Below are positions 51,401 through 59,248 of a stretch of DNA of 64,000 bases, one piece after another. The notes beneath the pieces are model-generated. The model was not told the DNA's origin. It did not search any database and saw only the letters and a list, made by a program, of their open reading frames with translations. Made by a program: the position numbers and the translations under genes. Numbering within the stretch: the stretch's first letter is position 1; every line of letters starts with the position of its first letter. Location: NCBI GenBank assembly GCA_963849095.1, contig CAWKGA010000009.1, positions 310,001-374,000 on the forward strand, written 5' to 3'. The stretch is from JASHUC01 sp963849095. Lineage in GTDB: Bacteria; Pseudomonadota; Gammaproteobacteria; Steroidobacterales; Steroidobacteraceae.

Positions 51401-52203
51401 TCGTTGATCGATGGATCGTCGCTGCTGTCGGAGACCTGCATGTACAGCGCGGTCGCGACCGTGACACCCGGGGCGACCGAGATCTCCCCGTTCGTGGCAA
51501 TGTTGTGGCAGTCCGCAAAGACCGTCGGGTTCGTCGTGGAAACGCCCGTGTAGCCCAGGCAGGGATTGGCCACGTAGCTATCGCCAGCCACCTGCGTGCT
51601 CGTGAAATAGAACGGAAGACCGTTCAGCTGACCGGTCGTCGCATTCGTGGTGGTGTTCCAGGGGCTCATGACGTAGAGCCAGGTCTCGTAATACGACAGA
51701 CTCGAGGTTTCGTAGTCCATCAGAGCGAAGTCGGTGTCCGGCATGAACGCGTCCAACACGGCCGAAATGGCCGCCTTCGCGACGTTCAGGCGGCTCGGAG
51801 AGTTGTCGCAGAGATTGCTGCCGGATGAGCAGGTGACCGTGTACGGCGCCATGCCGCTTGAGCCCACGTTCACGGGTGGTGTGAAGCCCGTGGGAATCGA
51901 GAAGTCGACCGGGGAACTCGAGTTCTGCAGCAATGATTGTGCCGCGCCGAGGGAGCCCGCCCCGGTCATGATCGCGCCGGCGAGCGTTCCGTCCATCGAC
52001 TGCGAATTCCCGATCGCGATGACCACCTGAGGGTGAGCCGGGATGGTCACCGTCAAGGGTACTTGCGAAATGTTGATCGAGGGGGTCGCCGCGTAGATCG
52101 CGCCAGCCCAGTACGATGCGGCGAACGCGAACGCCACGAAGCGGCGAGCTGCCTGCCACGTGACGAGCCGTCGCGACATCCGCCATGCCATAGAGCGTTC
52201 CAT
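48424..52203 (-). CDS. pilY1: PilY1/PilC-type pilus tip adhesin and assembly factor
   Basis: A 1259-residue exported protein. The signal segment runs to about residue 40 (ending YWAGAIYAA). The N-terminal half contains a von Willebrand A-like region (QVVIAIGNSQSMDG, then RYVILLTDGMPTMDLAG). The canonical MIDAS DxSxS is altered to GNSQS. The C-terminal half is the PilC beta-propeller: VVYVGANDGMLHAFDAATG, FFGNGYDSQSETPYLYVLNPQTG and VLYAGDLQGNMWRIDIS. The acidic calcium loop that precedes YAGDLQGN in Pseudomonas is replaced by NSTGSLAGPA. GGAG in the pilX end precedes the ATG at 52203. Confidence 0.93.
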   Translation of the reverse strand: MERSMAWRMSRRLVTWQAARRFVAFAFAASYWAGAIYAATPSINISQVPLTVTIPAHPQVVIAIGNSQSMDGTLAGAIMTGAGSLGAAQSLLQNSSSPVDFSIPTGFTPPVNVGSSGMAPYTVTCSSGSNLCDNSPSRLNVAKAAISAVLDAFMPDTDFALMDYETSSLSYYETWLYVMSPWNTTTNATTGQLNGLPFYFTSTQVAGDSYVANPCLGYTGVSTTNPTVFADCHNIATNGEISVAPGVTVATALYMQVSDSSDDPSINDVLYAPTGWAAPVCMVYSGANGPSPPDPWPYNASTNPFGVYSLADYNSNPGGVLVSYPSETNGCATETGPTNAGYVPYTLQTMYIARGFGYDATQEDAAPPSSPGYWAPLVPISEGTAGANPTTTSVNQALAYFTPFLAPETNSTGTTEIKAEAEQSPLAGLLANALGYYKKVNPASSNGCSTQRYVILLTDGMPTMDLAGHSWPPPGSAAATNYGVTVNFNADGSLDTSTTNDQAVLDTISTLTTMNNTTNNVKTYIIGLGAGVSGSTGSSVLKAMAIAGGTSNYYAATDPVTLAQDLNTILSLVQQATQAVAASAVNSTGVHVGSVAYQARFDTDDTNQDWTGNLFAFPINPTTGYAATNPSDANWAAQAQLDSLAYTARVIATWDPNGGTSGTGAGTPFEWTSGTTATQGIASSTTIGSELTGNPADTSGQDALNYLRGDRLLEQDSGGAYRTRTHVLADIVDSAPLYIGPPNGGYQGTSYAAFETAQAGRPPVVYVGANDGMLHAFDAATGIERFAFIPNAVFSNLINLTYPLYNENHRFFVDGSPEAWDVEFTSSGVTSWHTILVSGEGAGGKSMFALDVTNPGTITTESGLAADVLWEFEDSVNLGYTYGTPSLAQTNAGTELFFGNGYDSQSETPYLYVLNPQTGLPVVEINLCTADTTDTGECSGSAPNGLSSPVLVNSTGSLAGPANVLYAGDLQGNMWRIDISDSNPANWQNHVTLLYKAEDSLGNTQPITMQPLVSLNPDFPRLQGIMVFFGTGQLLSTSDLTNTNTQTVYGIFDAMPNSAVPTRTNLVQQTLSATTVTTVNATTVNARTISSNALSLGGAMKGWYVDLSLDPGERIVTEPALVNGALILTSNQPSGSLCVGGFSSWYYELNYMNGGTFPQPMFDVTESGQVSVTEPNVAGVSLGNVYASAPRVTSGSLGGGTASLDILVNESSTSTASSSYSSFGMNNTPACSTGVACPPLLNMLGRNGGKSRTAWWEIR

Positions 52204-52204
52204 A

Positions 52205-52759
52205 TTACTGCTCCACCTGATAGATGCTGCGCAGCGTCGCGGTGCCGGTTTGGTCTCCGCCCGAGGCGTGCGCAGTGATCTGATAGACGTTGAGATTGGT
52301 GCTGGTCCCGTAGCCCCCGCCGAGACCCAGGCTGTCACCGCCATCGGCGACGGCGGGTAACTGCTCGACGATGAACTGCGGCGCCGTCGAGACCGAAGCG
52401 AGTGATGCGCCGCCATAGCTGAGCGCGCTGTTTGCCGTCGTCCAGAACGACGCGCTGCCGGGCGTGTACACGCTGCCCACCGCCGGATTGAGCTGGTATA
52501 GACCGTTCGTGTCCCCGGCGAAATTGACGTACAGTCCCTCCGAGATATTGCTCTCGGCGTAGCGCAGCGCCGCCTCCGCGGCCTCGACGGCGAGTTCGTG
52601 GTTGCCGTCGTTCTGGGCCATGCGCTCCTCCGTGGTCTGCGTCCGGGCGAGCATCACGCCGAGCAGCGTCAGGATGAGGAGGAACACCAGTGCGACGAAC
52701 AGGACCGCACCGCTCTGCCTCGGGGGAGTCGGCCTCGTATGCGATGGCGCGGTGGTCAT
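52205..52759 (-). CDS. pilX: type IV minor pilin PilX
   Basis: A 184-residue membrane-anchored pilin-like protein. The hydrophobic helix (QSGAVLFVALVFLLILTLLGVMLART) follows a short charged N terminus, and TTEERMAQNDGNHELAVEAAEAALRYAE is the PilX signature. As in other PilX proteins, the Glu-5 prepilin motif is not canonical. The start at 52759 (MTTAPSHT) was chosen; an ATG nine codons upstream overlaps pilW. It bridges the minor pilins to PilY1. Confidence 0.9.
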   Translation of the reverse strand: MTTAPSHTRPTPPRQSGAVLFVALVFLLILTLLGVMLARTQTTEERMAQNDGNHELAVEAAEAALRYAESNISEGLYVNFAGDTNGLYQLNPAVGSVYTPGSASFWTTANSALSYGGASLASVSTAPQFIVEQLPAVADGGDSLGLGGGYGTSTNLNVYQITAHASGGDQTGTATLRSIYQVEQ

Positions 52760-52772
52760 GGCTTCTCGGGCC

Positions 52773-53900
52773 TCAGTTGGTGGCATCGCGCAGCGAGATG
52801 GTCATCTCGAACTCTTGCCGCTCGCGCGTGTCGATCGGCGCGGTCACGGCCGTCCCGAGCAAGGAGTACGTCTGCGCAGCCTGGGGCAGTTGCGTGGAAT
52901 TGAGAGGACTCGCGGCCAGCACCGCGATCTTGATGCTGATGACGCAGTTGAATTCGACGAACTGGTAACCGGTCGGGCAATAGGTGGCATTGCCGGCAAC
53001 GGCCGCTGGCACTTCGTCCGCTGTGACGTACTCCGTCGCCGCGAGCGACCCGTTGGTGTCGACACCGTAGAGGATCTGCATGTTCTCGACGTCCGGCACC
53101 ACCTCGACCGCGGGCGTCGAGAAGCTCGAATTGCCGGCGAGGGAGTAGGAGTAGAGGGCGCCGTCGCCGTCCGCGCCGACTCCGATGTAGAAGACGACCG
53201 TGTCCGCAACGCCCACCTGGGAGCCGGCACCGAAAGTGCTCGGCAACGCAGTCGCGAACGTGACCGAATTGCCGCTCGCGGAGGTAATCAGGTCCGCGAC
53301 CGAGTTCGCGCAGTCCGAGACGATCCCGACCTGACCGGCCTGCAGGCCAGTGGTACTGGTCACGGGCACCGTGTTCGCAACGCTCGTCGCAGTGCTATAG
53401 ACCGGCGCGACCGGCTCGTAGGTCTCGTGCACGGCGAGCACGTCGCTGCCCTTGATCGGCGGTCCGTTGCCCGCGGCGCCCTGTGAGACGACTGACGCAT
53501 CGAGAGCGTCGCCGAGCTCCGTCGAGGTGGCCCAGTCGGAAGTCGAGTTATCGGCCGCAGGGGAGGCGCTCAACTGGAACGTGTCGCCCGGGCTCGTCCC
53601 CACGGCCTCGTAGCCGGAGAGCGCTTCAGTGAAATCGTAGGTCATCGGCGTCGGGCTCGCCGGGAGCGCGAGCGTCTGCTGCCGCGTGGTGTTGCACGCC
53701 ATGTAGCCCGCGCTGCGCAGCGCTTGCTGGATCACGTCGAGCGCGATGCGGCCGTTGTCCGCGAGGGCGGCGGCGCCCGAGGTGCGCGTGGACGCCGACT
53801 GCATCCCGACGAACGTCGCGATGACCGCGCCGGTGACGACGAGCCCCATCGTCACTGCGATCATCATCTCGACGAGGGAGAAGCCGCGTGCCGCTCTCAC
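52773..53900 (-). CDS. pilW: type IV minor pilin PilW
   Basis: A 375-residue prepilin. The leader is MRAARG and cleavage is before FSLVEMMIAVTMGLVVTGAVIATF, with Glu at +5. LADNGRIALDVIQQALRSAGYMACN is typical of PilW. The large C-terminal domain is beta-rich, with several Ser/Thr-rich loops. The GTG start at 53900 overlaps the pilV stop (GTGA). It forms part of the priming complex for pilus assembly. Confidence 0.92.
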   Translation of the reverse strand: MRAARGFSLVEMMIAVTMGLVVTGAVIATFVGMQSASTRTSGAAALADNGRIALDVIQQALRSAGYMACNTTRQQTLALPASPTPMTYDFTEALSGYEAVGTSPGDTFQLSASPAADNSTSDWATSTELGDALDASVVSQGAAGNGPPIKGSDVLAVHETYEPVAPVYSTATSVANTVPVTSTTGLQAGQVGIVSDCANSVADLITSASGNSVTFATALPSTFGAGSQVGVADTVVFYIGVGADGDGALYSYSLAGNSSFSTPAVEVVPDVENMQILYGVDTNGSLAATEYVTADEVPAAVAGNATYCPTGYQFVEFNCVISIKIAVLAASPLNSTQLPQAAQTYSLLGTAVTAPIDTRERQEFEMTISLRDATN

Positions 53901-54457
53901 AGTGCGCTCTCCAGGGTGAAGGTCGTGAACGCCGGCGTGGTCGCGGGCGGGGCGCCGAAGGCCCACTGCGCGACGCTGTCGTCCCATTCGATCGTGATGG
54001 TGGCCGTCACCTGCCCCGACGGGCAGCCAGTGATCGACGGGAAACACATCTGGACCTGTCCGTCGCCGCTCGGAAGTGCGGCGACGCCCGTCCCACCGGC
54101 TATCGCCGGATTGAGGTGCGATTTCCACATGTAGAGGTCGTACGCGGCGATCTGCTGCGGCGTGCAGGTATTCCCCGCTCCGAGGCACGTGAAGCCCGGG
54201 TTGGCGTAATCGCCGTACGCAACCCCATAGCCGGGCGACATCAGCGCGTAGGCATGGTTCGCCCGCATGTTGTCGAGAATCTCGTAGGCGAGATCGGTCG
54301 CCTGCCCGCGGAAGTAGGCGCTGTCATTCGCCTTGACCGCCGCCAGGACGAGCTTCGCGACGCCGAGCAGTCCGATGCTGATCACGAGCAGGGCGACGAG
54401 CACCTCGACGAGCGTGAAGCCGGTCGACGAACGGAATTGATGACGCGGTGTGTTCAT
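53897..54457 (-). CDS. pilV: type IV minor pilin PilV
   Basis: A 186-residue prepilin. The cleavage site is STG/FTLVEVLVALLVISIGLLGVAKL, followed by NDSAYFRGQATDLAYEILDNMRANHAYAL, which is typical of PilV. Four cysteines are in the globular part (FTCLGAGNTCTPQQ, then MCFPSITGCPSGQ). The start at ATG 54457 leaves an 11-residue leader. It lies four bases after fimT and overlaps pilW by four. Confidence 0.93.
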   Translation of the reverse strand: MNTPRHQFRSSTGFTLVEVLVALLVISIGLLGVAKLVLAAVKANDSAYFRGQATDLAYEILDNMRANHAYALMSPGYGVAYGDYANPGFTCLGAGNTCTPQQIAAYDLYMWKSHLNPAIAGGTGVAALPSGDGQVQMCFPSITGCPSGQVTATITIEWDDSVAQWAFGAPPATTPAFTTFTLESAL

Positions 54458-54461
54458 GGGA

Positions 54462-55067
54462 TCACGGGCAAGTGAGGGCTTCGCTGTCGAGGGCGACACC
54501 GGCGGTCGGCGACGTCTGAACGGCTCCGATCGCGGTCACCTCGATGTCGCGGGCGTACCCCGCGCCGCGGGGATCGCACAGCGTGAAGTAGGTCGTTTGG
54601 TAGACGCCCGCGCCGGCGGCGGCCTGAACGAACCCGTTCGGCTGGAAAGTCACCTCAGTCACGTAACTGGGGGGCGAGGCGGGGGGGCTGAACGAGCTCG
54701 AGAGAGTGTTGGTGGTTCCGAGAGCCGGCATGGTCTGCAGGACCGTCGCCGTGCCGTTCAGCAGGCTCTCGACGATCCATCCGGTCGCCCAGGCGCCGGC
54801 CGCCTCCGCGCCGCTGCACGTCGCTCCGTCCGTCGAGGCGCACACCTCCACGCTGGCGTCGCTCTTGACCGCTTCGCTGCGCGCGTAATCGAGGCTTCCG
54901 ACGAGCGAGTTCTCCTCCGAGGTCTCGCGGCTGTTCTGGATGAAGGTGGTGAGAGACGGCACCGCGATCGCCATGAGGATCGCCCCGATGGTGATGGTGA
55001 CGAGCAGCTCGAGCAGCGTGAAGCCGCCGTGGTGCCCGCGTACTCGCAGTGCTTTCAAAGGATACAT
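54462..55067 (-). CDS. fimT: type IV minor pilin FimT/FimU (GspH-like)
   Basis: A 201-residue prepilin with the GspH/FimT fold. Cleavage is before FTLLELLVTITIGAILMAIAVPSL, and RETSEENSLVGSLDYARSEAVKSDASVEVC is characteristic. GWIVE, TFQPNGFVQ and FTLCDPRG are family motifs of the globular domain. The start at ATG 55067 gives a 15-residue leader but has no obvious ribosome-binding site; upstream GTG codons in frame are possible. It is the first minor-pilin gene, 157 bases after pilQ. FimU would be the equivalent name in Pseudomonas. Confidence 0.9.
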   Translation of the reverse strand: MYPLKALRVRGHHGGFTLLELLVTITIGAILMAIAVPSLTTFIQNSRETSEENSLVGSLDYARSEAVKSDASVEVCASTDGATCSGAEAAGAWATGWIVESLLNGTATVLQTMPALGTTNTLSSSFSPPASPPSYVTEVTFQPNGFVQAAAGAGVYQTTYFTLCDPRGAGYARDIEVTAIGAVQTSPTAGVALDSEALTCP

Positions 55068-55224
55068 GGCGCGAGTTTGAGGCGCCGCGGCTGTCCGGAA
55101 TGTGATGCGCCGCACGGCAGAGGCGCCCACCGGCGACGCCCCGATGGCCGGCGGAATTCCCCGGATGAACGGTCGCCGCCGCCCGGTACGGCCTGCGGGC
55201 GAGCCGCGGGCGCGCGGCGTTATG

Positions 55225-57390
55225 TCAGTAGACCGTCACGCCCTCGTGCACGATCTTCGGCGTCACGAAGATCAGGAGCTCGTCCTTGTCGTTCTTGCGG
55301 ATCGTCTGCTTGAACAGGTTTCCGAGAACCGGGATGTCGCCGAGGACGGGAATCTTCGTCTGATCCACGCGGTGTGTCGTGACCAGGATGCCGCCGAGCA
55401 CCACCGTCTGGCCGTCGTTCACGACGACCTGGTCGGTGACCTCCTGCGTGTCAATCGACGGCACGTTCACGCCGCCCGCCTGCACGACGACGGTGCCAAC
55501 GCTGTCGTCCTTCACGTCGAGGTCGAGGATGATGCGGTTGTCCGGCGTGATTTGCGGCGTCACCGTGAGCGACAGGACGGCCTGCTCGAACTCCACGGTG
55601 GTCGCGCCGCTCGATGCGGACTGCTCGTACGGGATCTCCGTGCCCTGCAGGATGACCGCCTTCTTCTGGTTCGCCGTGACCACGCGCGGCGCGGAGACGA
55701 TGTCCGCACGCGTCTCGAGCTGCGCGGCGGAGAGCTCGAGATCGACGAGATAGTCCGAGCCGAGCACGCCGAAGGAGATGGCGCCGCCCGAATCGGGCGT
55801 CGGCAGATTCACGTTGTAGCGGTTGGCCGCGTTGGAGCCCGTCGGAATGCTGGCGGGGAACGGCGTGCCCGAGATCGTGGACGAGAGAATCTGGTCCGTG
55901 CCCGCTGCCGAGCCCGTCGTGGTGATGAGACCGTTCGCGCCGTTGCGCGTGACACCGGTCAGGCCGAGGACCGTGCCCAGCTCGCGCTCGAAGTCGTCGT
56001 TGACGATCACGACGCGCGCCTCGATGTCCACCTGGCGAACCGGGACATCGAGCGTCGCGACCATCCGGCGGATGTCGGACAGGCGCTCGGGTACGTCCTG
56101 CAGCAGCAGAGTGTTCGTGCGCGCGTCAACGGAGACGCTGCCGCGCGCGGAGAGCATGGAACCGGTGCGGGTCTTGATGAGCGCGGCGAGGTCCGCGGCC
56201 TTCGCGTAGTTCACCTGCAGGAACTCGGACTGCAGCGGCTCGAGCTCCTGCACGTCCTTGCTCGCGGCGAGATCCTGCTGCTCGCGGGCCGCGAGCTCTG
56301 CGGCCGGCGCAACGATGATGACGTTGCCTTCCTCGCGCTCGCCGAGGCCCTTGGTCTTCAGCACCACATCGAGCGCCTGGTCCCAGGGCACGTTCTGCAG
56401 GCGCAGCGTGACGCTGCCTTTCACCGAGTCGTTCACGACGATGCTCTTGCCGCTCACATCGGCGAGCAGCTGCAGCACGGCGCGCGTGTCGATGTCCTGG
56501 AAGTTGAGCGTCAGGCGCTCGCCGGTGTACTTGCGCGTCGGCTGCCCCGCCGTGGCGGCGGCCTGGCGCTGCGGCTGGACCTCGACGACGTACTGCGTGT
56601 CGGACTGATACGCGAGCTGCTCGTAGTTGCCGGTCGCGTCGATGACGATCTCCGTGTTGCCGCCGGAGTGGGTCACGTCAAATCCCGTGACGGGCGTGCC
56701 GAAGTCCGTGGCGTCATAGCGCTTGAGCAGAGCCGGGTCCACCTCGGTGTCCGCGAAGTCCACGACGATCTGGTTGCCGACCTGGCGCAGGTTGATGTCG
56801 GTATGCGGGTCGCTGAGACTGACGACGACGCGCCCGCCGCCGTCGGCGCTGCGGCGGAAGTCGATGTTGCGGATCGCGCGCGCGCTCGCCGCGCTATCAG
56901 GGTCGGTCGGCGGCGCGGAAGCCGCGGGTGGCGCGCTCTCGGCCTGCGGCGCAGCTGCGGCGGACTGCGCCGCACCGGAGGCGGCGCCGAGCACGACGAT
57001 GATGTCGTTGCCCGCCACCTGCATGGTGTACGGCAGCATCTTGTCGAGGTCGAGCACGATGCGGCTGCGGTCCTTGCTCTCTGCGGCGAGAACGGTGTCG
57101 AGGCCGCCCGAACCCACGTCGATCCGGCGCGACGGCAGCGCGAGCGCCGTGTCGGGCAGGTCGATCGAGATGCGCGCGGGATTGTCGACGGTGAACGAGA
57201 GGGGCTGCGGAGCCGGCGCCGAGAGGTGCAGGGTGAGCCGCGTTTGCTGGCCCGCGAGCGGCTGCACCTCGATCGACTGCAGGGCACGGGATTCCGCGGC
57301 GCGAAGCGGCGCGCTGAATGCTCCGAGCGTGAGCGCGGCAACGGCCAGGGCGAGCAGACTCGCTGACCGGGTCGGGCTGTGGCGTTTCAT
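55225..57390 (-). CDS. pilQ: type IV pilus secretin PilQ
   Basis: A 721-residue outer-membrane secretin through which the pilus emerges. The signal peptide ends near LRAAES. Two AMIN peptidoglycan-binding domains follow (about residues 38-135 and 172-250), then an STN/N0 domain (LTLNFQDIDTRAVLQLLADVSG), an N1-type domain (EFLQVNYAKAADLAALI) and the secretin core with VPVRQVDIEARVVIVND and VPVLGDIPVLGNLFK near the end. It follows pilP by 27 bases. Confidence 0.96.
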   Translation of the reverse strand: MKRHSPTRSASLLALAVAALTLGAFSAPLRAAESRALQSIEVQPLAGQQTRLTLHLSAPAPQPLSFTVDNPARISIDLPDTALALPSRRIDVGSGGLDTVLAAESKDRSRIVLDLDKMLPYTMQVAGNDIIVVLGAASGAAQSAAAAPQAESAPPAASAPPTDPDSAASARAIRNIDFRRSADGGGRVVVSLSDPHTDINLRQVGNQIVVDFADTEVDPALLKRYDATDFGTPVTGFDVTHSGGNTEIVIDATGNYEQLAYQSDTQYVVEVQPQRQAAATAGQPTRKYTGERLTLNFQDIDTRAVLQLLADVSGKSIVVNDSVKGSVTLRLQNVPWDQALDVVLKTKGLGEREEGNVIIVAPAAELAAREQQDLAASKDVQELEPLQSEFLQVNYAKAADLAALIKTRTGSMLSARGSVSVDARTNTLLLQDVPERLSDIRRMVATLDVPVRQVDIEARVVIVNDDFERELGTVLGLTGVTRNGANGLITTTGSAAGTDQILSSTISGTPFPASIPTGSNAANRYNVNLPTPDSGGAISFGVLGSDYLVDLELSAAQLETRADIVSAPRVVTANQKKAVILQGTEIPYEQSASSGATTVEFEQAVLSLTVTPQITPDNRIILDLDVKDDSVGTVVVQAGGVNVPSIDTQEVTDQVVVNDGQTVVLGGILVTTHRVDQTKIPVLGDIPVLGNLFKQTIRKNDKDELLIFVTPKIVHEGVTVY

Positions 57391-57417
57391 GAGTGAGGAC
57401 TCCCTGCTGCCGATCCG

Positions 57418-57939
57418 CTAGTTGCTCAGGGCGAGCGCGGCGGGCCTCTCGATGTAGCCGCCGGTGCCGTCCGGAACGATTTCGCGAATGGTGATCTTCG
57501 ATGCGGTGATATCAGTGATCTTGCCGTCGTTCTGCCCGATGTAGTTGCCGGGCAGGACGCGGTTCACGAGGCCGCCGTGCGTCTCGACGAGACCGTAGGT
57601 CTCGCTGCCGAGCTTGAGCGTGCCGACCATTTTCAAAGTGTCGAGCGAGAACTGCTCCAGGAACTCCCGGTTGCGCTTGGCGTCGGGACGCAGGGTCGAG
57701 CCGGTCCCGGACGCGCTCGGCACGAACGGCGAGCGCAGGTTCTGGGCCGAGTAGATGAAGGTCTGATACGGCTTGACCTCCGGCAGCGGCTCGACGCGGC
57801 CGCCGGGCTGGTGCTTCACGTCGTTGACGAACTGCTGCAGCTGGTCGTCGGCGCTGGAGCAAGCCGTGAGAGCGGCGAGCGCGGCGCACCCGAGCGCGGC
57901 GAGCGCCGCGCGACTCAAGCGACCCAGTGAATTCCTCAT
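57418..57939 (-). CDS. pilP: type IV pilus inner-membrane lipoprotein PilP
   Basis: A 173-residue lipoprotein. The signal ends with the lipobox L-T-A-C, lipidated Cys near residue 27 (ALTACSSADD). The mature part has RSPFVPSASG, then LDTLKMVGTLKLGSETYGLVETHGGLVNRVLPGNYIGQNDG, the conserved PilP beta-domain. It links PilN/PilO to the PilQ secretin. The start at ATG 57939 has GGTGG upstream. A gap of 40 bases separates it from pilO. Confidence 0.95.
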   Translation of the reverse strand: MRNSLGRLSRAALAALGCAALAALTACSSADDQLQQFVNDVKHQPGGRVEPLPEVKPYQTFIYSAQNLRSPFVPSASGTGSTLRPDAKRNREFLEQFSLDTLKMVGTLKLGSETYGLVETHGGLVNRVLPGNYIGQNDGKITDITASKITIREIVPDGTGGYIERPAALALSN

Positions 57940-57979
57940 TTGAAGACCACCCCGAGGCTCACGTCGGCTCCTCTGACGC

Positions 57980-58639
57980 TCAATGACCGCCGCGTTTGCG
58001 GCCCTTGCTGGCTTTCGCGTTCTTGATCGCTTCCGCGGCGGCCAGTTCATCCTCATCGAGATACCGGTACGTCTTCGCCGTGATGTTGAGAACGAGCTCG
58101 TCGGACGAGCCCTTCGACTGCGGCTTGATCGAGATGTCGTGGAGCGTCACGATGCGTGGCAGCGCGGCGATGCCGCTCACGAACTCGCCGAACTCGTGAT
58201 AGCTGCCCGTGAACTGCATCTTGATGGGCTTCTCGGCGTAGAAATCCTGCTGCACCTCCGCGCCCGGCTCGAACAGCTTCTCCTGCAGACCCGCTGCGAG
58301 GCCGGTCTGGGAGATATCGACGAGCAGCTCGGGCACCTCGGTCTTGCCCGGGAGCTGGCGCAGCAGCGCGCCGAACGAGCGCTCGATGTCCTTCAGCTGC
58401 TGCTTGTAGGCCTGGAGATTGACCGCCTTCTCGTGCTTGGTCCGGAACTCGCCCCTCAACTGCTGCTCCTGTTGCTGAAAGCGGTCGAGGTCCTTGCGCT
58501 CACCCTGCCACACGGTCATGTAGGTGAGGACGCCGGTGAGGACGACGAGCCACACCGCCACGGCTCCCGCGAGCACCGGCAGCGGCCATCGTCCGGGATC
58601 GCGAGGATCGAGCGACCGCAGTTCCTCGAGGACGTTCAC
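57980..58639 (-). CDS. pilO: type IV pilus alignment protein PilO
   Basis: A 219-residue bitopic protein. A short cytoplasmic N terminus (MNVLEELRSLDPRDPGRWP) precedes one membrane helix (about residues 22-44). A coiled coil follows (residues 45-85, RFQQQEQQLRGEF) and then a ferredoxin-like periplasmic domain with QFTGSYHEFGEFVSGIAALPRIVTLHDI. The C terminus is Lys/Arg-rich. It pairs with PilN to connect PilM to PilP. It overlaps pilN by four bases. Confidence 0.95.
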   Translation of the reverse strand: MNVLEELRSLDPRDPGRWPLPVLAGAVAVWLVVLTGVLTYMTVWQGERKDLDRFQQQEQQLRGEFRTKHEKAVNLQAYKQQLKDIERSFGALLRQLPGKTEVPELLVDISQTGLAAGLQEKLFEPGAEVQQDFYAEKPIKMQFTGSYHEFGEFVSGIAALPRIVTLHDISIKPQSKGSSDELVLNITAKTYRYLDEDELAAAEAIKNAKASKGRKRGGH

Positions 58640-59247
58640 GGCGCGCCTCCCCTGCGGGCGACGCGCGGCACGGAGCCCCCGGTGTCGGCCGGCGTATCGT
58701 CGTCGCTGCCCGCCGGACTCACCTGCTCCGCGTCGAGCGTGAAAGTCGAGCCGAGCGCATCCTTCCCGGCCTCGACGACCTCGAGCGCCGGATTCTTCAG
58801 CCAGTCGGACGAGTCGATGTTGCGCATGAAGGCCGATACGCGCGTGCTCGACTGCGCGACGCCCTCGAACTTGAGGTGCGTGCCGTTCTGCGCGACCCCG
58901 GTGAGATACACGCCGTCCGGAACCGTCCGCGCGATGGTATCGAACAGATGCACGATCTCGGGCCGCGAGCGCTGCAGCTTCTCGATGATCTCCATCCGCG
59001 CAATGAACTGCTGCTTGTCGTTCTCCAGGTCGTTGATCTCCTCGATCTGCCTATCGAGGATCATGATCTGGCTTTTCAGCACGTTGTTGCGGCGCTGCTG
59101 GGCACTGATCATCGAGCCGACCAGGAGGTACACGACGAAGGTGAATGCGATGGCGGCGATGGTCGCCCCGGCGAGGGCAACCCCGAAGTGCATCTTGCGC
59201 TCGCGCCGTTCGGCTTCGCGCCAGGGAAGTAGATTGATGCGCGGCAT
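58636..59247 (-). CDS. pilN: type IV pilus assembly protein PilN
   Basis: A 203-residue bitopic protein. The PilM-binding motif MPRINLLPWREAERRERK opens the chain, then a membrane helix (about 22-46) and a coiled coil (LKSQIMILDRQIEEINDLENDKQQF). The periplasmic domain has YLTGVAQNGTHLKFEGVAQSSTRVSAFMRNI. A Pro/Asp-rich tail ends it. The start ATG at 59247 sits one base after the pilM stop. It forms a heterodimer with PilO. Confidence 0.95.
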   Translation of the reverse strand: MPRINLLPWREAERRERKMHFGVALAGATIAAIAFTFVVYLLVGSMISAQQRRNNVLKSQIMILDRQIEEINDLENDKQQFIARMEIIEKLQRSRPEIVHLFDTIARTVPDGVYLTGVAQNGTHLKFEGVAQSSTRVSAFMRNIDSSDWLKNPALEVVEAGKDALGSTFTLDAEQVSPAGSDDDTPADTGGSVPRVARRGGAP

Positions 59248-59248
59248 G

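Noticed and set aside
55102..57366. Very long open frame on the plus strand antisense to pilQ
   Set aside because: Composition is Arg/Ala/His-rich with no domain pattern, and it mirrors the codon bias of pilQ on the other strand. A high-GC shadow frame.
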